From Salvator merianae (lineage: Eukaryota > Chordata > Lepidosauria > Squamata > Teiidae), in contig QVOM02000021.1 in assembly GCA_003586115.2 (NCBI GenBank), positions 10,306,248 to 10,370,247 of the forward strand: a stretch of DNA of 64,000 nucleotides, written 5' to 3'. Of the stretch, positions 26,401 through 41,400 are shown piece after piece. The position numbers and the translations under genes were made by a program. Within the stretch, counting starts at the first letter, position 1. The number at the start of each line of letters is the position of its first letter. The notes under the pieces were generated by a model that was not told the DNA's origin, searched no databases, and worked only from the letters and a program-made list of their open reading frames with translations.

Positions 26401-29400
26401 TCCTAATATTATACAGAACCACAAATATGGAATAATCTGAAAACTGCAAGTCATAAAAAGTTCCTACAGTTCTGTAAAATGTTTATAGTTAACACTGAAC
26501 AATACACACCAATAGACTCTGGCAGCTGCTGCAGTGAATTGCTAGATAACAGCAGGTCTTGTAAACTTTCACATCCTGAAATGCCGTCCTCAAGCGTTTC
26601 AATATTGTTTTTGGAAACATCCAAGTACGCCAAGTGTTTCAAACTGCCCATAAACTGGTAATATACACAGAAAAAATAAAAACATTAAATTATGCACTGA
26701 CATAATTCACCATTTCCAATCACATCTTGTATTAACTAGCATGCATGTTGTCAAAATTCAAATCTGAGAACATTTTCCAGCTGAAGATGCTGACTTTTGA
26801 ACTGTAAACAATTCAGTTGATGTAGACACATTTCTCTTGCATGAGTTCAGGTATGATGATATGGCACTATTTCACTTTTCTGTTTCACAATTACCAATGC
26901 CTCTGAATGTATTTTATGTAGAATTAAGTATATTACATGAAATTTTCATGCTTCCATATTTTTCATCAAACACTTATTTTCATATGAACAGTTACGTTTT
27001 GAGTGTATTAAAGATGCAATTTCAACTATCTAACAACATATTCTATAGCAGTAAGGAGTGAAAACAAACCAACATAAAATTTGTTTAAAGACACTGTTAT
27101 CTTGTAAACTGTACTAAATAGGTTGAATATAAAGAATTTAAAGAATCGTATATACATACCCCTGGAATAAGAGTTAGTCTGTTACCGTCCATCCAAAATT
27201 CTTTTAACCCACTTAATTGTTCAAGTACTTCAGGCTGTTAAATAAATTTTTAACACAGATAATTTTAAATTGTATTACAGATTTATATTACCAGAAATAT
27301 ATGAATATAACCCAGCTATGGCTGTCCATCAAAGAAATGCACACAGTTGCTAACATGAATTTTCTCATTCCTTGCAGTCATCCAAAATTCTACATTGGAG
27401 AATTTGGGTTTTTTTCTGAAGCAGAAGAGGATGCTATATTGAAAAGAGGTATGGTATATGGAATGCTTGTGCAGGGTTTACACATACCCTCTGTTATGTT
27501 TTGTGAATTCTTTACTTTTTTCAACTCTTATTAAATTTGTGCGATCTTTACCTAGGATGATCAAATAGAAAGAAGAACAGGGTTTCACAGGGTTATGGTG
27601 ATAATAACAATAGGATGGAGAGACAGCCATCTGCACTGTCATCAAAAAAGCTGTACACTTTAGAATAGATTTTCTTGTGTAGACACACACTAGCCATACA
27701 CTCTCATATTTGCATACGTGAACAGAGTTACTGGCACGCGAAAAAAATTAGACATGGAAACTTTTTTTTGTAATTAAACATATTAACAAATACACTTTGC
27801 GTGTCACACAAAAGCCACACTAATGGGAAATGAAAACTCATGAAACGGTTAACATTTTTAAGAAATTAAAGCAATAAGATTCAGGCAACAGTTGTTCTAT
27901 TAAGTCAGCACTAAGCTGATTTTTCTATTTGACACTGATTAAAATTAAAGATAAAGAGCTTTTAGGAAATCTATGTTACGTAGCAAGAACTCACCACTTC
28001 TGTGAATTCATTACTTCCCAGGTCCAGTCTTTCCAGCTGGGTCAGTCGGTTCATGGTTCTACAGAAGGAAAAGATTAATAAGGAATTAGGTTTAAGGGGG
28101 AAAAAAAACACCAGTTACATTCAATCTTCTTGTGCTTATTATTAGTTAGGCATGTCTCTAAATCTGACATAGTTGACTGGCAAGTCATATATTCACAGTT
28201 AAACAATCATAAATCATTCATACTAAAAAAAAACAAGCTAGAATTCAGCTATAGTAGAGTCTCGACTATCCGACATAAACGGGCGGGCTGATAGTCGGAT
28301 AGCCGAAACCATCGGATAATCCGGAGGGTCTAAGAAAAGCCTTGTTTTGGGGCCTGGAGGTACTCGCCCTGCTCGCTGCCACCGCCGCCGCCACGCTTGG
28401 GGGCGTGTTTTGGGGCGAGGTTTCACTCGCCCTTCTCTCCTTGCCCGTCGCGGCCGCCATGTTTGGGGGCGTGTCTACAGCCACGCCCCCAAGCAGCCGC
28501 GACATCGGATAATCCAGAATGCCGGATGGCTGAAGGACGGATAATCGAGACTCTACTGTATTATCAAATTTAATTAAAAACATGTTATTATCTCCCAGCT
28601 CATTCCAAAACCTATTCCTTCCTCTTCATGTTCTGCCTTGAATTTCATTTTTTCAACTCGTGAGAAACTACCACCATGAATTCTGAATATGAATTTTGCA
28701 GTTATATTTCATTTTCTTTTTACACTGTACTATGTATTAACATAGATCCTACTATGTATTAACAAAGACCTATCTCCACTTTCAAGGAAAACTATCTCTA
28801 CCATCTTCCTATTTGAAGATTACAAACTGAAGTAAATCCCATTGAAATCAATGAGATTTTTTAATGACTAGACTAATGCTTCTTCAATCATTCATATCCC
28901 ATTTTTATGATTTCTGCCATATTTTGAACAACCAGAATTATTTAAATTTAGAATTGTTTTACTTAAACAAATGTAAAAAATGATTTGGTTCCCATGGTAT
29001 TAAAATAATATCAAATACTCTGACATTTTAGATAACAACCTAGAAGATGGCTTTAACCAGTAGTATGTTTACCTAACTTTGGGGAACATTATAGGTTAGA
29101 TATTACAGGAAGTAGTGGTCCCCAGTTTTACCAACTTAGTAATTATTTACTGGATTTATGCAGCCTGTCAACAACTGAAGTTACAAAACTAATTAAAAAT
29201 TAATTAAATTTTATTTTAAAAATATATAAAATACTGTACATACAATAAACCACTAACAATTTAAAGTTATGCGCCTGTCTATTATCTAAAATGTCAAGAT
29301 TAATTTTAAAAAAGATCTTCACCTGATGCCAAAAGAATGTAGAATGATGGCATCAGATGAACCCTCTAGGAAAGCTGCTACAAATTCTGGGACAGAAGGC

Positions 29401-32400
29401 TTTGATTTGAAAACTCCCCTTGATCATCCTGTCCTGTCCTGCACTAAAAAAAACTCCAAAACAAACCTATATTCTTTCTCCATGTAAATGATTTCTCACA
29501 TATATAGCAGGCCAGAGAACAGATACATCCCTGCTGCTGCTACAGAATGATAACTACTTTAGCAAGCCCTTTTTCCAAATCGCCATGACCAGCCACCCAG
29601 CACCCCAAAGCTAAAGTCTGCTCTTGTTTTAGAAAAGACTACTGTAGCTACTTGACAGATTCATTTGACTATCAAACTAATTACTCCATGCAAAACTTGC
29701 AATACTTTGCACAAGTACCTTGAGCACAAGCAATTGGATCCAAAGCAAAATGATGACTCATCACTAATAACATATTGGTTAAAATTTGAGCTTACAAAAA
29801 TGGAACAGATGAGCACCAGGCAACCAATTGCACAAAAGGACATTTTATTGAAAGGAATTATCATTTATAGCCATTGTGCTAACTTCATGCACATGTTGTT
29901 TCAAATGATAACAACTGAATGGCTTAAGTATTCATGCATTTTAATAATTGTTATTTCCTAATTAAGCTATAGGCTAAGTATGTAAGTAGTGTCTGACTTC
30001 TTATTTGAAATAAACTGATTACTTTTAACAATTCTTCTACACAGGCTGAAAAAAATTTAAAAGATCATACCCTAGATCCAAATAAAAGGATACTAGTTAG
30101 GACTAAATAACACTGATGATTGACGTTTATTTTAGGCACAATCATCTCCTGCTGCTAGAAATCAGGGTTATGAAAGGTAATTTCTGCTAATTCCTCTTGT
30201 GCATCCCTTCTAGGGTGCATCCAGATGGAGAGAAGAAAATGCAAGATCTTATTTAGATCCCAAAGTTGCATCTTGCTGTCCCTGCCAGACAGCAGGGCAA
30301 AATCCCAGGACAAGTCTGGGCCTTCACCATTCTGAGATACTCCTGGGAAACTTCTGATGACAAAACACCCACAACTGCACAAGTACCCGCACCCACACTT
30401 ATGCAGTGAGTATTTTGATCCAGGTTTCGGTAAGTTATATTGCTATGCATGAAAACCTGAGTTCAGAGTTCTTTTTTCGGACATAGTGATATCCTGGGAT
30501 TTTGCTCTATATCCCAGGAGTGTATTGGGATTGTCACAGATAACATGCCACAATCCCAGTATGGCGCTGGGATACTCTTGGGTTTTAGAAACTGTCTGGA
30601 TACAGATCTTGCAGGCTATTTGGGAAGCAACCTGTGCAGGATAAGCAGCAACTACTTCTCCTACATCCACCAACGGGAGTATCCTGTGTTCTTGGCACAA
30701 TATCTTTGTACCTAAGCTAGTAAATTTAGTAGAAAACATTGACATTTTTCATAATTATAATTCATCTCATTAACAGAATAATCAACACTTTACCTTACAA
30801 TATCAAATATGTGCAAACCTAATTAAGCATGACTTTGCACAATTTATACAACCCGAATGCAGCTATATTAAAATCAAAGAAGTAAATGCTCATTTAACAC
30901 CCACACCTATTCTATAAACAAATTTGTGTGCCCTCTTTCTCACTTATAATACACAATATTCAGCATGGAACCCTCCAGGTTTTATAGACTTCAACTGCCA
31001 TCATTCACGATCCCTGCAGCTGATGAGATGTGTAGCCAAAACATATGGAAGACATTGTGTGGGCAATCCTCTCCCCTAATTTTTCCTATTTTGGGAAGTT
31101 TCAGGCTAGCCTAAATGAGGAAGTCATGTAGATGACCATAGTAAAAAAAAAAATTCCTCAAAAGCTTCCTTGAAGTAGGTTAAGATTTTCTAAACTCATT
31201 TTTACAGACTGTAAATCTAGAAAGCTTGACAGGGCTTGAGGACAACATTCTATCCTTCTCTTCAACGCCTTCCCCTCTTACCTTCAGCTGATCAAAGAAA
31301 AATCAGCTGAAAGATGAGAAGAAGGCAAGGCAGCTTAGAAAAAGAATTGGGAAAATGCTATTAGGAGGAACGACTGCAGCATAAACTGCCCCGATCTTAT
31401 TCATCTTCTGGCCCTGGGTGAACATTTCTTGCTGAGGGAATGTGATAGTGAACTACATTTATTCCCCCAGCACATGTTGTTTTTACATTCAGTGTAATGG
31501 TTTGGGGACAACTCCAGAAAAAGGCTTACTGGAACTCCACCAGAATGTGCTTCAAAGTCACCTCAATTTTCCTACTCCACCATAGCTGCTAGGGAGTGCC
31601 AGTGTTGAGCCTTTATCCTGGAAGTCCATTATAAGGGAAAGTAGCACCAAGGAACAGAAAAAAAAGGCACTGACAAATATTTCTATGTCTATACTAGATG
31701 ACACTAAAAGCAGATGTCAAAGAAGACAGGACCCAACAATCTCACCAACCTTTTATGCTTGCTGGCCCTTTTTTTTTCTTTTCCTCATTATTACTTTTGC
31801 TTTTAATAGACTTCCGTGATGAAAGCCTGGCATATTAGCAGTATTTGGGAAAGGAGACAAACCCTTTGCAAACCCCAATAGCTACTTTCCTGTGTGATTT
31901 AGAATAGCAAATTTAGCCATTCAGCAGTGAGATCCTAAAACAAAGGGGAAAAAACTTTTTAATAGGATTTCACTTTGTGAGGAAACATCGCTTCTAATGA
32001 CTATTCAGCTAGGCTTTATTGTCTTTTTTATGTAGCATAAATTTCTTCTTTGTTAATATAGTTTAACCAGCGGCGGTCCATCCCTTTAAAAGTGGGTGTT
32101 CGCTCCTGCCCCATCGCCGTTCGCGGGGCCACTGAGCCTCCGTAGTGACGCAGGAAACAATCATACAATTCTCATGCGTAACTGTTATCTTTATTATCTT
32201 TCGGTTATGTTCAAACTTAAGTAGAGCTAAGTGAGACTTTTGAAACAAAAGGAATGCCAAAAAAGTTAAAGTTCAACAGAACAATGTTTTTCTGTGAACT
32301 CTTTGTTGAAATGTGAGCTTTAAGGCTCTAATTTCATCCTTATTTTTCTTTTGCCTGAAACTGGAATTCTCTTCTATTGTTCTCACAGCTTATTCCAAAG

Positions 32401-35400
32401 AATCCTATCTACTGTATGTTCTTTGGCTAAGGTCATTCAGCTAAAGGTAAACACAATTCCCTGTGAGAGATCAATTTTCGTGTGGTGTTTAGATGCTGCC
32501 AGTTGCAAAAGCGAAGGGAGCATGCAGACAGGCAGAAAAGACACATTTTTCCTTGTCCTATCTCCATATAAACTCCCTCCTCCCCAATCATAGTGCCAAA
32601 TGAACTAGCGTCCACAAGCAGTTGCTATAAAAATAGTTGATGTGAGTGATTTAGAAGATTACCAGTTTTCCAAAATTGCTTACTTAAATACAGCCATGCA
32701 TACAACGTCTTCCTTAAAAGGAATAATGTAATCAACAGAATAAATATTGGTAAAATGAGCTACGAATTTGAAAAACAAAGTAGAAAAATTTAAATGCATA
32801 GAGCTATGACTACTGGAAAAATGATCTAAATTACAAACAGGTTGTTTCACTATAAAAACAATAACCAGTTTTACGTGTTCATCTTTACCCAGCATTTTAT
32901 AACGGAAATCTGAGCAGCATTGTGTGTTCCACTTTCCTAGACATAGATCCTCAGGCAATTCAGTGCAGCAGCTGCCTCACTAGCAGCTGAAAAAAAATAT
33001 TCACAGCAAGCTTTAAAAACTGTAGTCATGGCCACTTTTTTGACTCCGTACATGGAGATATATATGTGTGTATATAATATATAAAGAAACGTGTAAAACA
33101 TTTAAAAAGGCAGTAGTAGTCACCATCATGACTTTTTCACCCGCAGCGTAGAGAATCACTGAATATGAATTGTTTTAATCCTTGAAACAAGAAGAATAAA
33201 TAATAAAATTTAAAAGCTGCTATAAAAACAGGCTATTGAATACTGAATGCTAATTCTGATTATAATCTCAGTAAGGTTTCAAAGAAATCATTTGAACCAA
33301 AATAATCTCAAATATCACTACAGTTACTTACTTTGGCAACATTTTTAACTGGTTTTCTCTAAGCTCCAAAATCTGAAGTTTAGTTAATCTGTAAAATAAA
33401 TACAAAACACTGCCATTAAAATGTCACACTCATTCATATTTGAAGTAAATAAAAGTCCTTATGAAGTTGTCACAGTAGTTCATATATGATTTACAAACGT
33501 AGAATGTGTAAATGCAGCCTCTTCATTCTTATTATTTCTAAAGGACAGTGATTGAAAATAATCTCATACTTCTCTAATCTGTAGATTTTTCTCCTAGTTT
33601 TCAGGAGACTGGAATTCTAAAATCAAATATGAATGAACTTTGATATTATTAAAATATAAACAATATCAAGTAGATATATAACTACTTATTTGAAAGTCAC
33701 ATAATAGGATTTTTTTCTTCATTTCCCTCTCAAAAACTAAGATTCAAGAGCATATTAATTGAACATCTACTTCTTTTCACCTACTAAGCAAGATTAGTCG
33801 TCTTTTTGCTTCTTGAATGCAACATTAAACTTTTCAAATGCTCAAGTTCAAAATGTCTCTTATCCTCTAGCATCTTTGTTTTTCTACAGTACATCTTCAA
33901 AATATATATGCCTGCTTCTATAAGCATGATGACCTGGACTCAGTCAGACACAACAGCTAAAGCACAATAGCACCAAACAAGCCTTAATCTTGGATATTTT
34001 ATCTTTGGTTTATAATATGCACAAATCAAACTAATATGGTGTGCTTTTGCAGCAATATTCAAATTGTGATATATAGCAAGTCATGATATAATGCTATGGT
34101 TTGGTTCCCACAAACTACTGCGCAGTAAAAAAGAACACTATGCACAGAATTGCCACCTGTCTAAGGTGGTGGTAAGGGCAAAGGTGGAGCCCAATCCACC
34201 AGTCAGTGTTGCCTCATAGTAGAAACCAAGAGTGCAATCAGATACGTTTAATGATATGCCCTCTGGGTGAACTTGAGGCTATAACCACAGACATATTTTC
34301 CCTGCATCACCTTACCCTGTCTTGAAGTCTGAGTATGCGTTCCCCTTCCTCATTCAGGGTTTCATAACACCAAAGGCATTTCTTTGTTTTATTTGGATTG
34401 GGCAGGAAGCTACATAAGCATGGAGATGGAAAATGTAGCCAACCACAATACGGGAACAGTTGCTATGGGTGAATGACCAATCATGGCCATGGAAAGCTAG
34501 GCAGATGAGAGACTAATCAGCAAGGAGTGATCATTGTCAAGGAAGGCATTGCCACACTCGGAGGCAAACAAAGACTCCAATATGAAAAAAAATGAGATAA
34601 GCTTTTGGGCATTCAATTAGTTAACTGTTTGAATTGCATTTTTTGGTGCATTTCCAGAAGGAATGCTTTTTCTTAAAGGTGTGACTGAAAAAGCCCTGTC
34701 TTATTGTACATCAGGTCTACCAATGCAAGCCAAATTCATCTCAGAGGGAAAGTTTTTCAAGATTGCATTAAATGAGGTCATATTATGTCATCCATGCAAG
34801 AGTTGCAAAATTTTTGTTATCAGTAGCTATAACAGTAAATAGACTAAATATGTACTGGTGTTGTATATGTCAAGAAATACTTTATTCTTACCCAGCTATT
34901 TGTGAAAAGAAGGAGGAATGAACTCCAAGAACCTGACATGCCACTGTTACAATCTTTTGATTAGTTCTCAGAAGCAATAACTCATAACTATGAAGAAATG
35001 GGTAATAGTTCTTGTATCATTTTGAAACCAGAGTCTCACAATTTGTATTATAGTTTGCATAGACATTAGACACAGAAAGCAATAAAGTAATTCCTCCATA
35101 TTTGGAGGTTATGAATGAGACCTCCAAATGACAAGGGAGCAGCGGTCTCATTATTCATGACCTATGAGCACAGAGGGATTACTGTCATGATAAGAAATCT
35201 TATTTTTCTTGCATGGTTTTTAATCCTCTTAAACATCCTCCTATGCAGTTTTACTCTCTGGGTATTTGCTTGTAAATAATTTGATCTCAGAAACCAGTTG
35301 TCAAACTTACCTGCCAAAATTGGCTGGTAAGAACTCAAGAAAAGCATCATTCAGATATAGCTGTGTTAGATTAAGCAACTGTGAAAATCCATCTGGAAGC

Positions 35401-38400
35401 CTACAAAAATTTAAACACACAAATTAGCAAATGTGCTTCATCTGAACACACATCTCAGATTTGTTTAAGCATCAATTATACAACGCACATTACCAGTTAA
35501 AGACTCATGGCATCAGAAGCACTTACTTTGAAATTGGGTTTACACTGGCTTCAACAATTGCCAAAACTTTACAGTTTTTAATGTTTTCTGGAAATTCCTG
35601 AATGCCTGTAAACGCAGATCACAAAAAGCAATTTTATATTCAGAATATTACATAATAATACAGTTTTAAACAGATTATATTATTATCTATGTGTCACATG
35701 CAAAATGGCTGCCCTAAAAATACCAGCTACAGGTGTTAGCTTAGTTCGCTTGTATTTCAATGACGTTTTGAGATCTCTGAAACAAGGTCTTTGGCAGCTT
35801 TAGACAGAGATGCCTACATGCAGGATTCCTTTCAACTATGATAAGATACAGAATGTGCATTTTTGTGCATTTTATGCATTTATATAACCTGCGCCCCACT
35901 ATGCAATCAAAATAGTATGTGATTGTTTTGGTTTTTAGCTTATCAGAAAATCGTTTTATTTACTTTACAAAATTAAGAGCTACTTCACTTCAATTGTGTG
36001 TTACGCCTTGAAGTGTGCAGCAGTTATCTAGTGAAATCTCGGCAGCCAATGCTGTTATTGAATTAAATATTTAGACCTTCGAATCCAAAGCTTCAATATA
36101 TTTCTTACTAAAGGATCCCATAATGGTATACAAACCTATGCTCTTGATCTTACAATTTTTAAAAAGTAACACAAGAGGAAAAGAGGATTGGGAGCAAAAA
36201 CAGGAAAAAAAAATCTCTGACAGGGGGATAGAGGAACCTCACAGTCCTACACTCTCTCTGTCTCCTGCAATCCGGCAGAAAACCTTCTTAGAATTCAGCT
36301 AAGGGAAACAACTGATGACAATGGTCTGGGGAGACAGATAGGGGCATGCTAGAGTCTCAGCCAGTTTCCCTTCCACAGCTTGATGGAATTTTATTTTATT
36401 TTCTTTTAAAAAATAAAATATATACCTAAAATTACAGCATAAAATCTTAAACCCCTCTATCTAAGGAAAACAAATGTTATCTATATGTTGTCAATATCCA
36501 AAACACCTTTCCCTTCAAATAGTCATGGATCCTCATCACACAAAACCCAGATCTCTGCAAAAATTTAAAATAGTACATGAAATCTTCACTTTTTCTTGAA
36601 AAGTTTCCTATGCCTTAAACCCTGCATATTATGCAATCTATTTGTCAAATGCTCCAACAGGCAATTTCAATCAATCAACCATGGTTCTAATGTTGGATTA
36701 TTAGATTGGTTTTACTTTTGAGGCTGTACATAACCTAACTGTCACAAGTATTAACCTAATCATATACTTGTTTTGAATATTCTTATTCCCACCCTCAAGC
36801 ACTGATAAACTAATAAATAATAAAATAATAAAAGCTGCATAGCGACTTCTGCAAAATAATAGAAATTATATAAATGGTCTTACTTGTACAATATATGTAG
36901 ACTGGAAAAAGCTTTATTTTCATTGAATCTGTGTTGCCTTTTCTTTAAACTCAGAGAACTTATTATTTTGCTTTAGAATAAAACTACTGGGCAAAGATCA
37001 AGCATCTTAACTATTGTGAGGCAGCAGACAAATTAATATGCATTGTCTACAAATAAAGAAATAAAGAAAATGGGGGGGGAGTTTAAATAGTGCAAGAAAA
37101 TAGTGCTAGACCTCTGAGACACTATTTGTCTGCTTATCACACTGAAGTTAATGATAATTAATATGAAATCTATCCTTCTCATACTACTTGCAAACAAAAT
37201 TGCAGAAACATTAATCAGAGGCAATGAACTATTTATTCAACAGAAACTGTCTTAGGAGATAAAACACCTAATTTGCCTTTCACAAAAGTAATGAGGATTG
37301 ACTGAAGAGTAAAAACAATATAAATTTGAATGCAATCTTGTTTAGTTCACTGCTGTTAATGTGAATGAATAGCTTGACACAAGCTATCATTCTTTCGAAA
37401 CACTACAAAAGATGTTCATTCAAACACAGTATGCAACTGACAGCAATTCACTGAACTGCTAGAAGAAATTCTCTTTAGTTCAGTGGTAGAGCAAATGCTA
37501 CGCACCTAGAAATGTCCAAGGTTCAATCCTCGGCAACCCCATGAAGAAGGCAAATTTAAAATGTTGTCCTCAAGAATACATAAAAGTATGGATACATAAA
37601 AGTATTTTCAGGGGTTCAGCTCGAGAGCATCCTTACTTTATTTCTTAAATTTAGTGATTTTCAAAAAAAAGCCTAGCCATTATGTAATCATACAAGTTCT
37701 TTAAGTTAATCTTTATGATATTATGTTTTCTACTATTTTAGAAATGTATGAGCATTTCAACAGGGGAAGCTGGTCCATTAGTACCCAGCAGGTATCATCC
37801 TTCCAGTAGTACTGATCCTCCCATCCCATCCTAACCTTCAAGACTCTTCCCCCCATGCATCAAAGCCTGCACAATAGAGATTTAAAACATTATGCATGTG
37901 GCTTCTTTGGTATAAATCTGTGATCTCAATTGTGATTGGCCAGTCCTTTTTATATGTTCAGTTTGGCTGCTAGTTTCTTTCTTACCTCATTTTAAGCCAC
38001 CAGCACAGTTCAGTTAGAGAACTGCAACCTTACTATGTCTCATCTTGGTTTGGTCTGGAGCCTCATTGGCAACAGCTTGATATACGTTTTCAAATTCTGC
38101 TTCTTAGTTTTACTGCCTTTTTATATTTGCTTACTTTTGTTAAGAATTAGCAAAAAGAGAAGAAGAGGGAGGAAGGAAGGAAGGAAGGAAGGAAGGAAGG
38201 AAGGAAGGAAGGAAGGAAGGAAGGAAGGAATTCTGTATTATTATAATATCTGCAGATCTGCCTATATTTTTCCTCAAAAACTAAAGTAAAGAAGTTTTGG
38301 AACTCTGCAAAGGCTGAGAATTTGGAAGTCTGATTTATATCAGGCAGTTTCAAAAGCTGAATGCACAATAAATTCTACAGGGTCTGAGCTGCCTACCAAG

Positions 38401-41400
38401 AAAATATGGTATGGCTCCATTTAGGCTGGATATTTTTTAAGCAGACTGATCTTTCGTTGAAACTTGGGAAACACATAACAGGTATGTACAAGATCAGCCA
38501 ACAATAAAACAACACAGAAGCAAGTCCCATAGTACTCAAAATGGTGGTTACTCCCAAATGAAATTAGGCCCTTTTCATACAAGATTAGGGAGGCCCCTTC
38601 CACTCTTAGCATGCTCAATCTGCACAGGACAGTACATAGAGTGGGACACTGTGCCACATTTAATAGGGCTTTGAGTTTTGCTCTGACATGAAACAAACCC
38701 CAAAAGCCATTTCATGCACAACCCTGTGAAATTTCCAAATTTCTCATAAACACCAGGCAGAATATGATCCAAATGCTATCATTCTCATTTCTATTGTGTA
38801 ACAGATATGCATGGTATAACTTTCTTTGTTTGGCATTTATTCTATAAAAGTTGTAAAACTAGCAAGAAAGTAAATGCTAGAAAGGAACAGTAAAATTCCC
38901 TTGCCCAAAGAACTGGGTACTTTAATATAGGAGCTCTGTAATAGGAATGAAAGTCTTTTTGTCCAAAAGCAGGCAAAAAGCAGCAATATTCTATAAGAAT
39001 TCAGTGATCCATGAAGCACAGCAACCCCTAAGCTGTTCTTCTTCCATGGTACATCTTTACATTTTTATTATACCAAGCTTTTTCCTCTTCTGTACCAAAT
39101 ATTTTATTTAAAGAATGCATTTTATGTCTGTCCTTTACTCATGTTGTATCTGGCTGCAATTTAATCAAATGTCTTGCTTTTATATTGTGCTATTATTTTA
39201 AACAGCTGTGAGCCATCCTGAATATTATAATTTACAACACTTATATCCCATCTTTCCTCCAAACAAGTCAAGTTTACAATACTACTATTCTTCATTTCAT
39301 TTTAACTTGACTATAGACTTGTCAGCCAAGAAACTTTCTGCACTCCTAACATGATTTGCATCATGGGACAGTTTCCTGGAATGGAATTAGTAAATCTGTA
39401 TTCTTTTTTGGACTGATGAATAAAATGTCGACAAAAAGTATTCAGAGATATTTGATTATACATTCTGGCCCTTATTCCCCTAATTAGATTAATGTAGAAT
39501 GATTTTCATGCTGTGATTTAAAACATCAAGTCATAACAATTCCTGTGCAATGAAAACACATGGCATAATAAAGGCCTAAAAAACAAGCGCAAGGCACATT
39601 ATTTCCTTGGGTACATTGCCATTTTTACAAAAAGAAGAATGAAGATCTAGGGTGTCATCTTTGTTTTTGGGCTTCCTTGTTTGTTTGTTTTTAAATCTGA
39701 GGGTAGATTAGACACAAAAAACAGCAGTTGTCATTTATCCTTGCATTCTGGGAGTACCACGCTGTGGCCCATCAGGTGTACACTACAGTTCCCAAGGTGT
39801 ATACACACAGAGATTTGTCATACACAGGTGATTTGTCATTCTGCTGAACTTTCCCTGTAGTTCCAGGCTTTGATCTGGCACAAAAAGCAAGCACTCTTGT
39901 GCCAAGTCAAAGCTGGTTTGCCACACTGCAGAGAGATCACAGCTAAGTGGCATATAGTTGTTCAGCCTCTACACACCTGTCATGGGCCCTGTGTTTTGGT
40001 CATACCTGGCAGGCCACATATTCAGCATCCCTGCAGGGCAGATACTAGAAACAAGATTATTTATTGCATTGCGTGATTCTAAGGCCAAGATAGGACAGGG
40101 AATAAATCTAAGGGTTTTGAAGGAATTATACCTTTTTTGGACCTGTGTTCTATTTTTTTTCTTCTTTTTTTAAAAATGTTACTTATTTCTTTTTCATTTT
40201 TTAAATTAATACTTTACTGAATTTAAGAGAAAATAAAAAGATAATATGACAACAATATAGTACTTAAAAGTTTTGTGAGTTTAGTTAAAACATACCCTCT
40301 TCTCCTTTCCCCACCCTTTTTCTGTCCTACCCAGTCTGGTGGTGAGATTCCTAAGTATTACATTACATTACTCTTTCTCAGTAACAATAAAATAAGAATA
40401 TTCTATATATTAATTTGTTACTCTCTGTCCAAGCTACTCAAATAAGGATGTCATTGACTTTATGTGGGATTGGACGCTAATATCTGATATAGGTATTCAC
40501 AGTTTCCAGATTGGTTTCCATATAAATGGTGCTCCATTTTGTGTTGCAAGCTGGTTGCATGCTAAAATGTACTCTTGGACCATCAGGTCCCATATTATCT
40601 CTTGCTTAGTAAGATTTAAAGCATATCTCCAATTTCTGTCTATCAATAGTACTGCTGCCTATAAATAAATAATGTAACCGTAATTGTGCATATCTGGTCA
40701 TTTTTAGTGATTTAAATCATGCAACATAAATAGTTCCGTACATCAAATGTAATATTTATTTCTTGGTGAATTATTAGCCAGTAGCTTTGGACTCTAGGAC
40801 ATTGCCACAACATGCGATAATAGGAGAGTTTTATCTGATATCCTCTCCAACAGTTAACTTCTGTAGTTCTTATTATCTTAGCAATTTGAAAAACTGTCCT
40901 GTACTACCTGTAAGGACTTTAGTGAAAGTTTCTTTGATTTTGGGAGTAGAATGCCAGCTTTGTTTAATGTCTGCTACTTCACGCTAAGATCTGTCTGGAA
41001 TCTGCTTCTCCAACTCCATTTCCTATAACGCTTTCAAATGTAAAGTTGTTTTTTTGTCTTCTAGCATTACCTTATAAAATTTTGCAGTTATCCCTTTTAT
41101 AGAAGACACAGATTTGTACACAGATTTGTACACAGGTTCAAACTGTGTTAAAGGTCTTGATAATATATCTTTTAAGTGCTGGCCCTGTAAGGTTTTTTTC
41201 ATAGATGTAAATACCTGTTTTAGTATCTTTAGCTTAGGCTGGTGATTAAAGTCATACTGGTCATGAAGCATTTGGATCCTTTACCCACAAAGACTTTCTG
41301 TTACTTAGTGGTATGATGCTTCACAAAGGCTCATATAAATTCATTTGTAACAGAGAGGATGTGGTGGGGAGCAGTTTGGTTTATCATTTCTGCCATATCC

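Larger units (their letters stand above)
24654..27994 (-). other. Five short ERBIN introns between c6 and c11
   Basis: The introns are 24654-25259, 25390-25911, 25985-26509, 26655-27159 and 27235-27994, separating LRR exons c11 to c6. They hold an (ATC)n(ATT)n repeat (24962-25004), a CR1/L3-type fragment (25548-25765) and an ATCA-type run near 25801-25825. No other element recognised. Confidence 0.7.
28059..33331 (-). other. ERBIN intron c5-c6 (5.3 kb)
   Basis: Contains Tigger-like copy 2 (28252-28558), a palindromic repeat (30475-30600), a fragment of a common reptile repeat (30975-31060) and a short CpG-dense patch (32068-32150). The block 30200-30380 (GGTGCATCCAGATGGAG...) also looks repeat-derived but I cannot name it. 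The rest is AT-rich unique intron. Confidence 0.65.

Noticed and set aside
37470..37540. Possible functional tRNA gene
   Set aside because: A- and B-box-like sequences are present, but there is no complete cloverleaf or acceptor stem. A SINE head is the better explanation.
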